A DNA stretch of 64,000 bases from Pseudomonas sp. Irchel 3E20 (GTDB taxonomy: Bacteria; Pseudomonadota; Gammaproteobacteria; Pseudomonadales; Pseudomonadaceae), in NCBI RefSeq assembly GCF_900187645.1, contig NZ_FYEE01000005.1:186001-250000 (forward strand), written 5' to 3'. The position numbers and the translations under genes are program-made. This document shows positions 27,119 through 36,088 of the stretch, piece after piece (within the stretch, counting starts at the first letter, position 1; each line of letters starts with the position of its first letter). The notes beneath the pieces are model-generated. The model searched no databases. It had not been told where the DNA came from and was given only the letters and a program-made list of their open reading frames with translations.

Positions 27119-28384
27119 ATGTACGACTCATCCCTGAAACTTGAAGACTTCGACGCCGAGCTATGTAAGGCGATTCATAACGAAGAGCACCGCCAGGAAG
27201 ATCACGTCGAACTGATCGCCTCCGAGAACTACGCCAGCCCCTTGGTCATGGCGGTGCAGAACTCGGTGTTCACCAACAAGTACGCCGAAGGTTACCCGGG
27301 CAAGCGCTACTACAGCGGCTGCGAGTACGTAGACGTTGCCGAGCGCCTCGCCATCGAGCGGGTGTGCCAGTTGTTCGATTGCGACTACGCCAACGTCCAG
27401 CCCCACGCCGGCGCCCAGGCCAACGCGGCGGTGTTCCTGGCCCTCATCAACCCCGGCGACACCGTGATGGGCATGAACCTGGCCCAGGGTGGCCACCTCA
27501 CCCACGGCAACCCGTCCAACTTCTCCGGCCGCCACTACCACATCGTGCCTTACGGCCTCGACCCACAGACCGGGCTGATCGATTACGACGAGATGGAGCG
27601 AATCGCCCTGCAAACCCGGCCGAAAATGCTGATTGGTGGCTTCTCCGCCTATTCGCGTTACAAGGATTGGGCACGCATGCGGGAAATTGCCGACAAGGTT
27701 GGGGCGATTTTCTGGGTGGATATGGCCCACGTCGCCGGCCTGGTGGCGGCGGGCGAATACCCCAACCCGCTGCCCCACGCCCACGTGGTCACCAGCACCA
27801 CCCACAAAACCCTGCGCGGCCCGCGTGGCGGCTTGATCCTGTCCAAGGGCCAGGACGCAGCGTTCAACAAGAAGCTCGACTCGGCGGTGTTCCCCGGCGT
27901 CCAGGGTGGCCCGCTGATGCACCAGATCGCCGCCAAGGCAGTGGCCTTCAAAGAGGCGCTGGCGCCCGAGTTCAAAACCTACCAGCAGCAAATCGTGGTC
28001 AACGCCCGGGCCATGGCCGCCGTGCTGCAACAGCGCGGCTACAGCATCGTCTCCGGCGGCACCGACAACCACATGATGCTCATCGACCTGTCCGCCAAAC
28101 CCTACACCGGCAAAGACGCCGACGCGGCCCTGAGCAACGCCTACATCACCGCCAACAAAAACTCCGTGCCCAACGACCCGCGCTCACCCTTCGTCACCTC
28201 GGGCCTGCGCATCGGCACCCCGGCCGTCACCACCCGCGGCTTCACCGCCCTCGAATGTGAACAACTGGCCGGCTGGCTCTGCGACGTCCTCGACACCCTG
28301 GAAAACGGCGGCACCGAACACGTCACCCAACGGGTGCGCGAACAAGTGGTCGCCCTGTGCCGCCGGCACCCGGTCTATCGCTGA
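27119..28384 (+). CDS. glyA: Serine hydroxymethyltransferase
   Basis: Interconverts serine and glycine with tetrahydrofolate as one-carbon carrier; PLP enzyme of 421 residues. Motifs: [50 protein letters not shown] and the PLP lysine in [13 protein letters not shown] near 230. Start 27119 has AGGACG nine bases upstream; an in-frame ATG at 27083 would add 12 residues and overlap the PLPBP stop. Pseudomonas usually has two or three glyA copies. This one is the last gene of the PdxR-linked set and ends at a strong terminator. Confidence 0.95.
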   Translation: MYDSSLKLEDFDAELCKAIHNEEHRQEDHVELIASENYASPLVMAVQNSVFTNKYAEGYPGKRYYSGCEYVDVAERLAIERVCQLFDCDYANVQPHAGAQANAAVFLALINPGDTVMGMNLAQGGHLTHGNPSNFSGRHYHIVPYGLDPQTGLIDYDEMERIALQTRPKMLIGGFSAYSRYKDWARMREIADKVGAIFWVDMAHVAGLVAAGEYPNPLPHAHVVTSTTHKTLRGPRGGLILSKGQDAAFNKKLDSAVFPGVQGGPLMHQIAAKAVAFKEALAPEFKTYQQQIVVNARAMAAVLQQRGYSIVSGGTDNHMMLIDLSAKPYTGKDADAALSNAYITANKNSVPNDPRSPFVTSGLRIGTPAVTTRGFTALECEQLAGWLCDVLDTLENGGTEHVTQRVREQVVALCRRHPVYR

Positions 28385-28405
28385 AGCCACCGGGCAAACG
28401 GACAC

Positions 28406-28437
28406 AAAAAAGGCCTGCTAGGCGCAGGCCTTTTTTG
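28406..28437 (+). terminator. Rho-independent terminator of glyA
   Basis: AAAAAAGGCCTGC (28406-28418) pairs perfectly with GCAGGCCTTTTTT (28424-28436), giving a hairpin with an A/T tail on both sides. Confidence 0.95.
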
Positions 28438-28456
28438 CCGAGTTCTACTTATGGCA

Positions 28457-28498
28457 GCCCATCCAAACAGAACGGTTTCGAAGCCTGTTTGGATGGGC
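28457..28498. repeat. 14-bp perfect inverted repeat between glyA and a small membrane gene
   Basis: GCCCATCCAAACAG (28457-28470) and CTGTTTGGATGGGC (28485-28498) flank a 14-base centre. There is no T run, so it is not a simple terminator. It lies between convergent genes and after the glyA terminator. Confidence 0.7.
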
Positions 28499-28504
28499 AG
28501 GATA

Positions 28505-28834
28505 TTAGGGCTGTGCGTTGGTTTGCTTTGGGCATTTTAAAAGCCAGAACAGTGTGAGCACCGTCGGCCAAAACAACGTATTGAGGATGTCATGGACGCC
28601 TGCCTGCCAGCGCCAGTACCCGAGGCTGACGATATCGTCCCGCCGATCTAGCCACTCGCCAGCACCCGCAAGGGCGAAAACAACCAGCCAACCCACGTAA
28701 GGCCTACCTCTTCGGACGACGGCCATCAATGTCAAATAGACCGTCAGCCCCACATAGATATGCAGCGCGTCTTTCGACAGCCCAGTTGCCGACACAATAA
28801 ACAACTTGATGCTTTGTGCGGTTGAGGTGTCCAT
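28505..28834 (-). CDS. Small membrane protein of unknown function
   Basis: A 109-residue protein with three hydrophobic segments: HIYVGLTVYLTLMAVV (about 26-42), YVGWLVVFALAGAGEWL (about 48-64) and DILNTLFWPTVLTLFWLL (about 83-100). A charged loop EWLDRRDDIVSLGYWRWQ sits between the last two. The ATG at 28834 has GGAGG ten bases upstream; a GTG two codons earlier is the alternative. I recognise no named family. It is convergent with glyA. Confidence 0.7.
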   Translation of the reverse strand: MDTSTAQSIKLFIVSATGLSKDALHIYVGLTVYLTLMAVVRRGRPYVGWLVVFALAGAGEWLDRRDDIVSLGYWRWQAGVHDILNTLFWPTVLTLFWLLKCPKQTNAQP

Positions 28835-28978
28835 ACCCACTCATCCTCCGTACACCCGTGCCAGGTTTGGCTTCCATCCGCGTAACGTTAAACCAATCAA
28901 GATGGCGAACCAGTGCGCAGCACCCCGTTTCTGCCGAATGACCTGGCCCCTGCCGCCACCCCACAAACCCCTAAAACG

Positions 28979-29006
28979 AAAAAACCCGCCAGAAGGCGGG
29001 TTTTTC
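28979..29006 (-). terminator. Bidirectional-looking terminator of tRNA-Thr
   Basis: AAAAACCCGCC / GGCGGGTTTTT with an AGAA loop. Read leftwards, it lies 43 bases downstream of the tRNA-Thr 3' end. Confidence 0.88.
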
Positions 29007-29048
29007 GGGGGGTCTAGAGATTTTGAAAGCCTTCTCTGGAACCTTGTA

Positions 29049-29124
<76 letters not shown>

Positions 29125-29138
29125 GTGTTAGGGCGACG

Positions 29139-29166
29139 ATTATAGCGATTGGCGGGATTCTGTAAA
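29139..29166 (-). promoter_or_regulatory. Sigma-70 promoter of tRNA-Thr
   Basis: On the minus strand, TTTACA (29166-29161), a 16-base spacer and TATAAT (29144-29139) stand 15 bases before the tRNA 5' end. Confidence 0.8.
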
Positions 29167-29522
29167 CCCCTGAAATCTGACTATTTTTAGCTGGCTCTGC
29201 CGCTGCTCGAAACCGCCTCGGTTTGACGGGTATCACCGTCGCAATCACCTGAACTGTCGAGACCACCAGAACCGCTTAAAACACTTCAACACTCTCCTAA
29301 GCTTCGAGTGACATTGCGTGTGAGCAAGGTTTTTGAAAGTGAGGAAGAAGTCCTCACCCATGACGCCGATACGCTCAGCCGTTTTGATGCTGAGCAAATC
29401 AAATCATGAGCAAAGTTGTGCTTCAACCGCCGAACCTCGGCCGTCAATTGGGGAGGATTTATATCGTCATCGTGACAGTGAAGGCCAGCCCACCTTTTAC
29501 GGCGAGCCGGCCATTTCTTGGG
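29167..29522. other. Intergenic stretch without a supported gene
   Basis: No convincing coding frame. The longest open frame (29333 onwards, plus) runs antisense through the deaminase gene and has the low-complexity Arg/Ser make-up of a shadow. A 7-bp inverted repeat GCTCAGC / GCTGAGC lies at 29373-29395. Base composition is less GC-rich than the genes around it. Confidence 0.5.
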
Positions 29523-30764
29523 TCAAACCCCGTTTTTCACCGCATCGATCAGCCCCTGGTCCAGCACTTGGGCCGGTGAGACTTGTACGCTTTGGGTGTA
29601 GAACGGCGGCAAGCTCTGGGCCAGGGTGGCGAGTTGTTGGGGGGTGGTGTTGGCCGGTGGTAGGACGTATTGCAGGTTGGAAGGGTAGCTCTGTGGCACG
29701 GGGCCTTCCATCGTTGAGCCGTAGGCGCCGAAGGTCATTACGGCTTGTGGGGTGCTGGGGTCCGGGGCGTAGAGGAAGACGAAGGTGCCGTATTTGGGGT
29801 GGGTCAGGTATTGCGCGGCTTCGGCGCGCACGGCTGGGTCGGGGTCGTTCATCAGGGTCCAGCGCAGCAGGGCGTAGCCGCGGGTGGTTTGCATGAATGC
29901 GGTTTTGATCGGGGACTGGTTTTCCGCGCCGCCCAGGCAGGCGATCAGGTTGCCGAAGGGGTCGAGCAGGGCGACGGCGTTGAAGCTGTCGGCGTTTTGC
30001 GCGGTGTTGAGCAGCGGTTGGGCCAGGGTAGCGCCGGGGTCGCGCGGGTTCGGGCAGGTGACGGTGAGGGCGTAGGGGCTCAGTTGGGTCAGGGCTTGGC
30101 GCACCTTGCTGTGGGCCGGGAGCGTGGCCGGGTTTTGCAGTTGTGCGGGCGGCAGGCCGCTGTTGTTGCTGGCGTCGCGCACGGTGGTGACGCTGGCGTT
30201 GAAGATGGAGGCGGTGAGGTAGTAGGCCGCGCTGTCGATGGTCTGTTGGCTGAATACTGGGCTGTTGGCGCCTTGGTAGGCGCGGCTGACCGGCGCGGCG
30301 ATGGCGTAGTAGCCCCAGCTGTTCTGCGCCTGCTGGCGCACTGCTGGCGGCAGGGTGGGGAAGCTGAAGGCGCTGTTGTAGTTGATGCCGGCATAGTCGT
30401 CGATGGCGCTGACGGCCACGTTGAAACCGGCGGTGAGCAGGGAGCCGGCGCACATGGCGCAAGGGTCCAGGGTAGTGACCACGGTCAGTTGCGCGGGCGC
30501 GGGCAGGTTCATCGCGACGCGGTTTTCAAAGTACCAGTCCACCAGTTGCCGCTCGCCGTGGGCGGTCGGGTCGTGGGGCAGGAAGTAGGGCTGCGCGGCG
30601 CCCGGAAAGGGCATCAGGACGTTGTTGTGCATGGCGACGATCACGTTGCCGGTGGCGTTGTCGATGATGGCGCCGCCGACGGCGAAGGTCTGTTGCAGGG
30701 CGGCGTCGATGGCCTGGTTGGCGACCAGTTCGACGGCTTGTTGCGCACTGTTCACTGTGCTCAT
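29523..30764 (-). CDS. Long cytidine/deoxycytidylate-deaminase-family protein
   Basis: A 413-residue protein. Residues about 1-150 are a zinc deaminase domain: a metal ligand and catalytic acid in TAHGERQLVDW (HGE, about 68-70) and the two Cys ligands in LDPCAMCAGSLL near 100. The remaining 250 residues have a helical segment with repeated ALTQLSPY / LLNTAQNADSF features and a C-terminal part with no domain I recognise. Ordinary cytidine or guanine deaminases are 130-170 residues, so the C-terminal extension is unusual. No signal peptide. AAGGAG precedes ATG 30764. It is monocistronic. The substrate is unknown. Confidence 0.8.
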   Translation of the reverse strand: MSTVNSAQQAVELVANQAIDAALQQTFAVGGAIIDNATGNVIVAMHNNVLMPFPGAAQPYFLPHDPTAHGERQLVDWYFENRVAMNLPAPAQLTVVTTLDPCAMCAGSLLTAGFNVAVSAIDDYAGINYNSAFSFPTLPPAVRQQAQNSWGYYAIAAPVSRAYQGANSPVFSQQTIDSAAYYLTASIFNASVTTVRDASNNSGLPPAQLQNPATLPAHSKVRQALTQLSPYALTVTCPNPRDPGATLAQPLLNTAQNADSFNAVALLDPFGNLIACLGGAENQSPIKTAFMQTTRGYALLRWTLMNDPDPAVRAEAAQYLTHPKYGTFVFLYAPDPSTPQAVMTFGAYGSTMEGPVPQSYPSNLQYVLPPANTTPQQLATLAQSLPPFYTQSVQVSPAQVLDQGLIDAVKNGV

Positions 30765-31061
30765 GGGTGTTGTGCTCCTTGCGGTGGGCGCCAGGGATCT
30801 CTGGCGTTTGAACACCATAGCTGAGCTTTGCAAGGGTGCTTATGACGTTTCGCTAGAGTGCTTATGCACAACGGGTGGGCCAAGTGCGCGGATTTGCCGC
30901 GGTTTTGTGGAGCGGTTCGCATTGGGGCCTAACTAACTGTTTTTGCGCCTTTTTATTTTATGAACAAAAAATGACCAGGCTTGATTTACGTCGCAACGCC
31001 AGGGATTTACAGGCTTGCCTGAAAAACCATCAACAGAGTTATCCACAGGCTGTGCGGCAGA

Positions 31062-32291
31062 TCAGTCGCGTTCGGCCAGCACCAATAAGTTGCGTGGGGT
31101 CAAGGGCGCAGGGCAGAACTGCCCGAGGCGCACGCGGTAGCCGCGCTCCTGCAAAAACAAGGCCCGATCCAGCACCAACCACAGTTCCAGTGGGCGGCGG
31201 AACAGGCCCCGCAGCAGTTCTAGGTTGCGCACGTGGGCCAGGCGTTGCCAGCCGGCGGCTTCCAGGGCTGGCCAGTCTTGTTCGGGCACTGTGGATAAGT
31301 GCTTGAGGGCGGCCAGGTCGCGGCAGTGGTCGGCAAAGGGTTTGGCCAGCCAAGCGGCGGATAGGGACGGTGTGGGCAGGTAGTCGTCGCTGGCGCGCAG
31401 TTGCCGTTGCAGCAGGTCGAAGGCCAGGCGCCGGGCCATGGAGGTGTCGCGCTGGCGTCGGACTCGTGCCCCAGCGGTGACGGTTTCGCTCATCGGCAGC
31501 GCCAGATCTTCCAGCGAAAGTTGTAGGGCGCAGGCCTTGGCCGCTGCTGAAAGGGCTTGGTAGCGCTCGCCCTGGATGCGGTTGTAGCAGCACGGGGCGA
31601 TGGCCAGTTGCCCACAGCCTGCGGCGTTGGCGAGTTGCATCAGGCGCACATGCAGGTCGCCGCAGGCGTGCAAGGCCACTGGGGTGTGGGTGGCATTCAG
31701 GCGCAACCCGGCTTCGGCGGCCATGACATCTTGCTGCACATGGCTGGCTTGCAGCCGATGGCGGGCGCTCAACTGCTGGCCGGCCTCGATCAGCGCCGGG
31801 TCGTACTCCAGGCAGGTCAGGTGTTGTCCGGGTTGCAGGAGACGGCGGCCTAAGTGGCCTTTACCGGCGCACCAGTCGAGCCAATGGCTGGCGGGGTGCT
31901 TGAAGTCCAGGCAGGCGGCGAAGGCTTCGATCTGCTGCCATTTGCGCCCTGGTACATCCACCGCCAGCCGCGCCGCTGCGGGCGTCAACCCGATAACGGG
32001 CAGGCTGCCTACCGCGCAGAGTTGGGCTGAACGCTGGGCGAGGTCGGGAAACGGTGCGGGGGCGGCGAGGTGCTGCGGCTGGTTGTGGCTGGCGTCGGCC
32101 TCCTCCAGGGAGCGGCCGCGCAGCCACTGGGCCAGCGCTGGGTGGTCGCTTTCCCAGGGCAAGTGGCGGTGGGTGAACGGGCGTGGCCGCCACAGGTCTT
32201 GGTGGGCGGTGAGTAAGGCGTCGAGCTCCTGGAACCGGGCGAGCAACTGCTCGCCCTCCAGCACCGTCGGCTCAGCGGCCCTGGCAGGCAT
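31062..32291 (-). CDS. SAM-dependent methyltransferase-like protein (Methyltransf_32 type)
   Basis: A 409-residue protein. The central domain has the SAM motif I WLDWCAGKGHLGRRLL near 135-150, acidic motif II LEYDPALI and HACGDLHVRLM near 205. The segment IAPCCYNRIQGERY resembles METTL25-like proteins. N- and C-terminal parts (about 1-120 and 260-409) have no recognised fold. It overlaps the HisM-type permease gene by 20 bases, so it is the last gene of the ABC operon, although no transport role is evident. The methyl acceptor is unknown; related eukaryotic proteins act on RNA or protein. Confidence 0.75.
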   Translation of the reverse strand: MPARAAEPTVLEGEQLLARFQELDALLTAHQDLWRPRPFTHRHLPWESDHPALAQWLRGRSLEEADASHNQPQHLAAPAPFPDLAQRSAQLCAVGSLPVIGLTPAAARLAVDVPGRKWQQIEAFAACLDFKHPASHWLDWCAGKGHLGRRLLQPGQHLTCLEYDPALIEAGQQLSARHRLQASHVQQDVMAAEAGLRLNATHTPVALHACGDLHVRLMQLANAAGCGQLAIAPCCYNRIQGERYQALSAAAKACALQLSLEDLALPMSETVTAGARVRRQRDTSMARRLAFDLLQRQLRASDDYLPTPSLSAAWLAKPFADHCRDLAALKHLSTVPEQDWPALEAAGWQRLAHVRNLELLRGLFRRPLELWLVLDRALFLQERGYRVRLGQFCPAPLTPRNLLVLAERD

Positions 32292-32961
32292 CGACGCGTA
32301 ACCAGCGCTCCAGCAGTTTGAAGCCGCGCACCAGCATGTAGGACATCAGCAGGTAGAACATGCCTGCCGCGAAGAAGATCTCCACCGGCAGGTAGGTGCG
32401 GGCAATGATGGTGCGCGCCATGCCGGTCAGTTCCAGCAGGGTGACGGTGCTGGCCAAGGCGCTGGCCTTGAGCATCAGGATCACTTCGTTGCTGTAGGCC
32501 GGCAGGCCGATGCGCGCCGCGCGCGGCAGGATGATGTAGAACAGCGCCTTGGGCCGCGACATGCCCAAGGCCCGCGCCGCTTCGATTTCGCCGGGCGGAA
32601 TGGCTTGGATGGCGCCGCGCAGGATCTCGGCAATGTAGGCGGCGGTGTGCAGGGTCATGGTCGCGGTGGCGCACCAGAACGGATCGCGCAGGTACGGCCA
32701 CAGGGCGCTGGCGCGCACCGCGTCGAACTGTGCCAGGCCGTAGTAGACCAAAAACAGCTGCACCAGCAGCGGCGTGCCGCGGAAGAAGAAAATGTAGGCA
32801 TAGGGCAGGGCGCGCACGTACCACAGGCGCGACGAGCGGGCGATGCCTAGCGGGATGGCCAGCAGCAGCCCGACGATGACAGCGATGGCTACCAGTTCCA
32901 GGGTCAGCGTGGCGCCCTGGGCCAGTTTCGGCAGCCACTTGATGATGACTTCCCAATTCAT
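32272..32961 (-). CDS. Amino-acid ABC transporter permease, HisM type
   Basis: Inner-membrane permease of 229 residues with five hydrophobic segments and the EAA loop EIEAARALGMSRPKALFYII. The N-terminal half has the HisM/GltK-type AYIFFFRGTPLLVQLFLVYY. It overlaps the HisQ-type gene by 4 bases (ATGA) and forms the membrane heterodimer with it. Polar amino acids (His/Arg/Lys/Orn) are the likely cargo from the binding protein type. Confidence 0.92.
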   Translation of the reverse strand: MNWEVIIKWLPKLAQGATLTLELVAIAVIVGLLLAIPLGIARSSRLWYVRALPYAYIFFFRGTPLLVQLFLVYYGLAQFDAVRASALWPYLRDPFWCATATMTLHTAAYIAEILRGAIQAIPPGEIEAARALGMSRPKALFYIILPRAARIGLPAYSNEVILMLKASALASTVTLLELTGMARTIIARTYLPVEIFFAAGMFYLLMSYMLVRGFKLLERWLRVDACQGR

Positions 32962-33653
32962 TGCGTGCCCCTCGCGAAGCCGCGTGCGGCGCGTTTTTCC
33001 AGGAAATACATGCCGATCATGGCCAGCACGGTCAGGCCCAGGTACATGAAGGCGGCGACCATATAGAAAGTGAACGGCTGCTTAGTGAAGGTCACGCCGT
33101 TTTGCGCGTGGCGCATGATTTCTTCCAGGCCAATTACCGACACCAGTGCGGTGTCTTTCATCAGGATCATGAACAGGTTGCCCAGCCCCGGCAGGGCGAT
33201 GCGCCACATCTGCGGCAGGATCAAGCGGGTGAAGATGCGAAATTTCGACAGGCCCAAGGCCACGCCGGCTTCACGGTGGCCCTTGGGGATGGCCAGGATC
33301 GCGCCGCGGAACACCTCGGTGGCGTAGGCGCCAAAACACAGGCCCAGGGCAATCACACCAGCAGCGAAGGCGTTGAGGGCGAGGTCGGGGTTGCCGAACC
33401 ATTCGCCGATCATGCGCATCAGGTTGACGGTGCCGAAGTAAATCAGCAGGACCCACAGCAGTTCCGGGATGCCGCGAACCAGGGTCGAGTACGTGCCGCC
33501 CAGCCATTGCAGGGGCTTGTACGGGGAAGTCTTGGCCAAGGCGCCGGCCAGACCGAGCACCAGCCCCAGGCATAGCGCCGTGAGTGCCAGTTTGACGGTC
33601 ATCAGCGCGCCCGCGGCAAGCGCCGGGCCGAATCCGTAGAGATCGATATTCAT
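32958..33653 (-). CDS. Amino-acid ABC transporter permease, HisQ type
   Basis: Inner-membrane permease of 231 residues, five hydrophobic segments. It starts MNIDLYGFGPALAAGALMTV and has TLVRGIPELLWVLLIYFG and the EAA loop HREAGVALGLSKFRIFTRLI. It pairs with the HisM-type protein. The gap to the binding-protein gene (72 bases) holds a GC hairpin that probably lowers permease expression relative to the binding protein. Confidence 0.92.
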   Translation of the reverse strand: MNIDLYGFGPALAAGALMTVKLALTALCLGLVLGLAGALAKTSPYKPLQWLGGTYSTLVRGIPELLWVLLIYFGTVNLMRMIGEWFGNPDLALNAFAAGVIALGLCFGAYATEVFRGAILAIPKGHREAGVALGLSKFRIFTRLILPQMWRIALPGLGNLFMILMKDTALVSVIGLEEIMRHAQNGVTFTKQPFTFYMVAAFMYLGLTVLAMIGMYFLEKRAARGFARGTQ

Positions 33654-33688
33654 GGGTTTTTATTCATACCGCGGCAGGTTTGCCGGCA

Positions 33689-33711
33689 ACCGGCGCCACG
33701 GGGGCGCCGGT
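33689..33711. repeat. Intercistronic hairpin between binding protein and permease genes
   Basis: ACCGGCGCC / GGCGCCGGT, nine base pairs around ACGGG, with no T run. This is a typical place for a stem-loop that stabilises the upstream mRNA and favours high expression of the binding protein. Confidence 0.75.
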
Positions 33712-33725
33712 GGGGCAAGTCAGTA

Positions 33726-34478
33726 TCAGTAGATGCTGAACGGGAAGTACTTGTCGTTGATCTTCTTGTAGGTGCCGTCGGCGATGATTTCCTTCAGCGC
33801 GGCATTGAGCTTGTCACGCAGCGGGTCGCCCTTGCGCACGGCAATGCCGATTTCGTCGCTTTCCAGCACGGGCTCGCCCTTGAACTCATAGTTTTTGCCG
33901 GCATCGGACTTGAGCCAGTCGTAGTTGACGTACTTGTCGGCCAGGATGCCATCGACGCGCCCGGAGGTCAGGTCCAGGTAGGCGTTTTCCTGGGTGTCGT
34001 AGAGACTGACTTTGATGTCGCCGCCGTAGTTATCTTCCAGCCAAGTGCCGGCCAGGGTGGCGCGCTGGGTGCCGATGGTCTTGCCCTTGAGGGAGGCCTT
34101 GTCGGTTTTGAAGTCGACGTTTTTCGGCGCGATGAATTGCAGCTTGTTGGAGTAGTAGCGGTCGGTGAAGTCAACGGCCTGCTTACGCTCGTCGGTGATC
34201 GACAGCGAGGACACCAGGAAGTCGAACTTCTTGCTGTTCAGGGCCGGGATGATGCCGTCCCAGTCGGAGGTGACCACTTCGCACTCGGCTTTCATCTTGG
34301 CGCACAGGGCGTCGCCGATGTCTTTGTCAAAGCCCACGACCTGGCCGCTGGCATCCTTGTTGTTGAACGGCGGGTAGGCCGCTTCGATGCCCATCTTGAG
34401 TTTTTCGGCGGCCATCGCGTTGGCCGAGAACACCAGCGTGGCGGCAGCGGCCAGGAGGAATTTCTTATAGCTCTGCAT
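33726..34478 (-). CDS. Periplasmic amino-acid-binding protein (HisJ/ArgT-like)
   Basis: Periplasmic solute-binding protein of 250 residues. Signal peptide MQSYKKFLLAAAATLVFSAN with cleavage after AMA near 23. Mature start AEKLKMGIEAAYPPFNNKDA, the ligand-pocket pieces DWDGIIPALNSKKFDFLVSS and SITDERKQAVDFTDRYY, and GTQRATLAGTWLEDNY. It has two Cys in LCAKMKAECE, as in HisJ/LAO proteins. The family binds Lys, Arg, Orn or His. It is second in the operon, 13 bases after the ATPase. Confidence 0.93.
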   Translation of the reverse strand: MQSYKKFLLAAAATLVFSANAMAAEKLKMGIEAAYPPFNNKDASGQVVGFDKDIGDALCAKMKAECEVVTSDWDGIIPALNSKKFDFLVSSLSITDERKQAVDFTDRYYSNKLQFIAPKNVDFKTDKASLKGKTIGTQRATLAGTWLEDNYGGDIKVSLYDTQENAYLDLTSGRVDGILADKYVNYDWLKSDAGKNYEFKGEPVLESDEIGIAVRKGDPLRDKLNAALKEIIADGTYKKINDKYFPFSIY

Positions 34479-34491
34479 GCGTGTAGCTCCG

Positions 34492-35265
34492 TTAGCGGTT
34501 GCTGGACATGAATTGTTTGCAGCGCGCCGAAAGCGGGTTATCGAACACCTGCTGTGGCGATCCTTGCTCTTCGATCAGGCCTTGGTGAAGGAACACCACT
34601 TCACTGGACACCTGGCGGGCAAAGCCCATCTCGTGGGTGACCAGCAGCATAGTGCGACCTTCTTCGGCCAGTGCGCGGATCACACTAAGTACTTCCTGAA
34701 CCATTTCCGGGTCAAGGGCTGAGGTGGGTTCGTCGAACAAAATGACTTTCGGCTGCATGGCCAGTGTGCGGGCAATGGCCGCGCGTTGCTGCTGGCCGCC
34801 GGAGAGTTGCGCCGGGTAGGCGTGGCGCTTGTCGCCGATGCCGACCTTGGCCAGCAGGGCTTCGGCGACCTCGGTGGCCTCGGCCTTGCTTTGCCCCAAG
34901 ACCCGGCGCGGCGCCTCGATGATGTTGTCGAGCACGCTCATGTGGGGCCAGAGGTTGAAATTCTGGAAGACAAAGCCGATTTCGCTGCGCATGCGGTTGA
35001 TTTGCTTGCCGTCGGCGGCGATCAGCTCGCCGTTTTTCGCGGCCTTGAGCTTGAGCTCTTCGCCGGCGACAAAAATTTGGCCCTGGTGAGGGTTTTCCAG
35101 CAGGTTGATGCAGCGCAGGAAGGTGGACTTACCGGAACCGGAGGAACCCAGGATCGAGATCACGTCGCCGTCGCGTGCGGTCAGCGAAACCCCCTTGAGG
35201 ACTTCCAGCGAGCCGTAGCGTTTGTGCAAGTTGCGGATTTCAAGCGCGGGCGCGGCCTGGGCCAT
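34492..35265 (-). CDS. Amino-acid ABC transporter ATP-binding protein, HisP type
   Basis: Cytoplasmic ATPase of 257 residues. Walker [21 protein letters not shown] near 35-54, signature [16 protein letters not shown] near 158, Walker [15 protein letters not shown] near 180 and switch His in [11 protein letters not shown]. First gene of the operon HisP-HisJ-HisQ-HisM-methyltransferase. The GAGGAC ribosome site precedes ATG 35265. Confidence 0.94.
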   Translation of the reverse strand: MAQAAPALEIRNLHKRYGSLEVLKGVSLTARDGDVISILGSSGSGKSTFLRCINLLENPHQGQIFVAGEELKLKAAKNGELIAADGKQINRMRSEIGFVFQNFNLWPHMSVLDNIIEAPRRVLGQSKAEATEVAEALLAKVGIGDKRHAYPAQLSGGQQQRAAIARTLAMQPKVILFDEPTSALDPEMVQEVLSVIRALAEEGRTMLLVTHEMGFARQVSSEVVFLHQGLIEEQGSPQQVFDNPLSARCKQFMSSNR

Positions 35266-35642
35266 GTGCGGTCCTCATTGTCTGTTGTGCTCCTGCTGTT
35301 GGGCGGCCTTCCTGGCGTGGCGCCAAGCTAGCATAGCGTTCGAATGACAGCCAACAGCCCCGCGCGGCGGAAACGACCAGGGTGCGGCAGGTTGTCGCAT
35401 CGGCACAGCAGACTGTCGCGCCATCAACAACCGAACACCTGTTTGAACCGTTTTACGGCGGGTGTCGCGTAAAAAAGGTCGCGATGGTGCCAGCTTTGGG
35501 CGGGTGTTGGAAGCGTTAAGGGGGCAAAGGTGCGTCTGTGGGGGGCTTTGTGGGAGCAGCCGTAGGAGCCTGGCTTGCCGGCGATAGCGATTGTGAGGCC
35601 GCCATCGCGGGCAGGCCCGCTCCCACAGATGCCAGTGCAGGG
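35266..35642. other. Intergenic region with REP pair, otherwise no gene
   Basis: No supported coding frame. The part next to 35265 should hold the promoter of the ABC operon on the minus strand, though no strong -10/-35 pair is evident. The rest is occupied by the REP pair at 35550-35626. Confidence 0.6.
35550..35626. repeat. REP pair (inverted, imperfect)
   Basis: GTGGGAGCAGCC (from 35550) with GGCTTGCCGGCGAT and the inverse copy ATCGCGGGCAGGCCCGCTCCCAC (to 35626). The left copy has an insertion relative to the usual REP, so it looks partly decayed. Confidence 0.85.
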
Positions 35643-36083
35643 TTATTGCACCGCTTCCAGCGCCTGGCGGTAGGTGTCCAGGGCGGTGCTGATGTCGGCG
35701 ATCACTTGCGGGTCTTCGAGCCAGCGCTGGGCGCTCTCGCGGTCGAGGTTGTCGAGCCACATGCGGTAGTCGATCAGCATGTCGGCAGCCAGGTGGGTGG
35801 CGGCCATGGCTTCGTCGTCGGCGTTTTCCAGGTCCAGCAGGTCTGGGTGATCATTGATGATGGCGCTCAGGGAGTTGAGCAGTTCCATCAGCATTTCGTG
35901 GCGGCCGCTGGTTTCGGCTTCGCGCATGCGGGCGAACATATCCAGCAGGTACTGGGGCATCGGCTCGCCGGGGGCGTTCGGGTCGTCGTGCATGGCGATC
36001 GGCGTGCGGCCATTGATGCGCAGTTGCTTGGCTTTGGCCTTGGCGCGCTTGGCGCGTTTTTGCTGCTTATTGACAGATGCCAT
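35643..36083 (-). CDS. Unknown protein, downstream copy of a tandem pair
   Basis: A 146-residue protein of unknown function. A very basic N-terminal tail, MASVNKQQKRAKRAKAKAKQ, is followed by an acidic, mostly helical body (LDMFARMREAETSGRHEMLM and so on). It is a paralogue of the gene just upstream: both have MAS-x-NKQ-x-KRA-x-RAK-x-KAKQ, a LFDLMRAA / MFARMREA helix and a body with YRQW / YRMW. The charge split suggests nucleic acid or ribosome binding by the tail. The start at 36083 is set by alignment with the paralogue. Confidence 0.72.
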   Translation of the reverse strand: MASVNKQQKRAKRAKAKAKQLRINGRTPIAMHDDPNAPGEPMPQYLLDMFARMREAETSGRHEMLMELLNSLSAIINDHPDLLDLENADDEAMAATHLAADMLIDYRMWLDNLDRESAQRWLEDPQVIADISTALDTYRQALEAVQ

Positions 36084-36088
36084 TGGGC

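Noticed and set aside
28457..28498. Inverted repeat as an insertion-sequence end or att site
   Set aside because: No transposase, no target duplication and no integrase are present; the arms are a single close-set hairpin.
29333..29896. A 187-codon plus-strand frame starting before the deaminase
   Set aside because: Most of it is antisense to the deaminase gene, with Arg/Gly/Ser repeats and no ribosome site or family.
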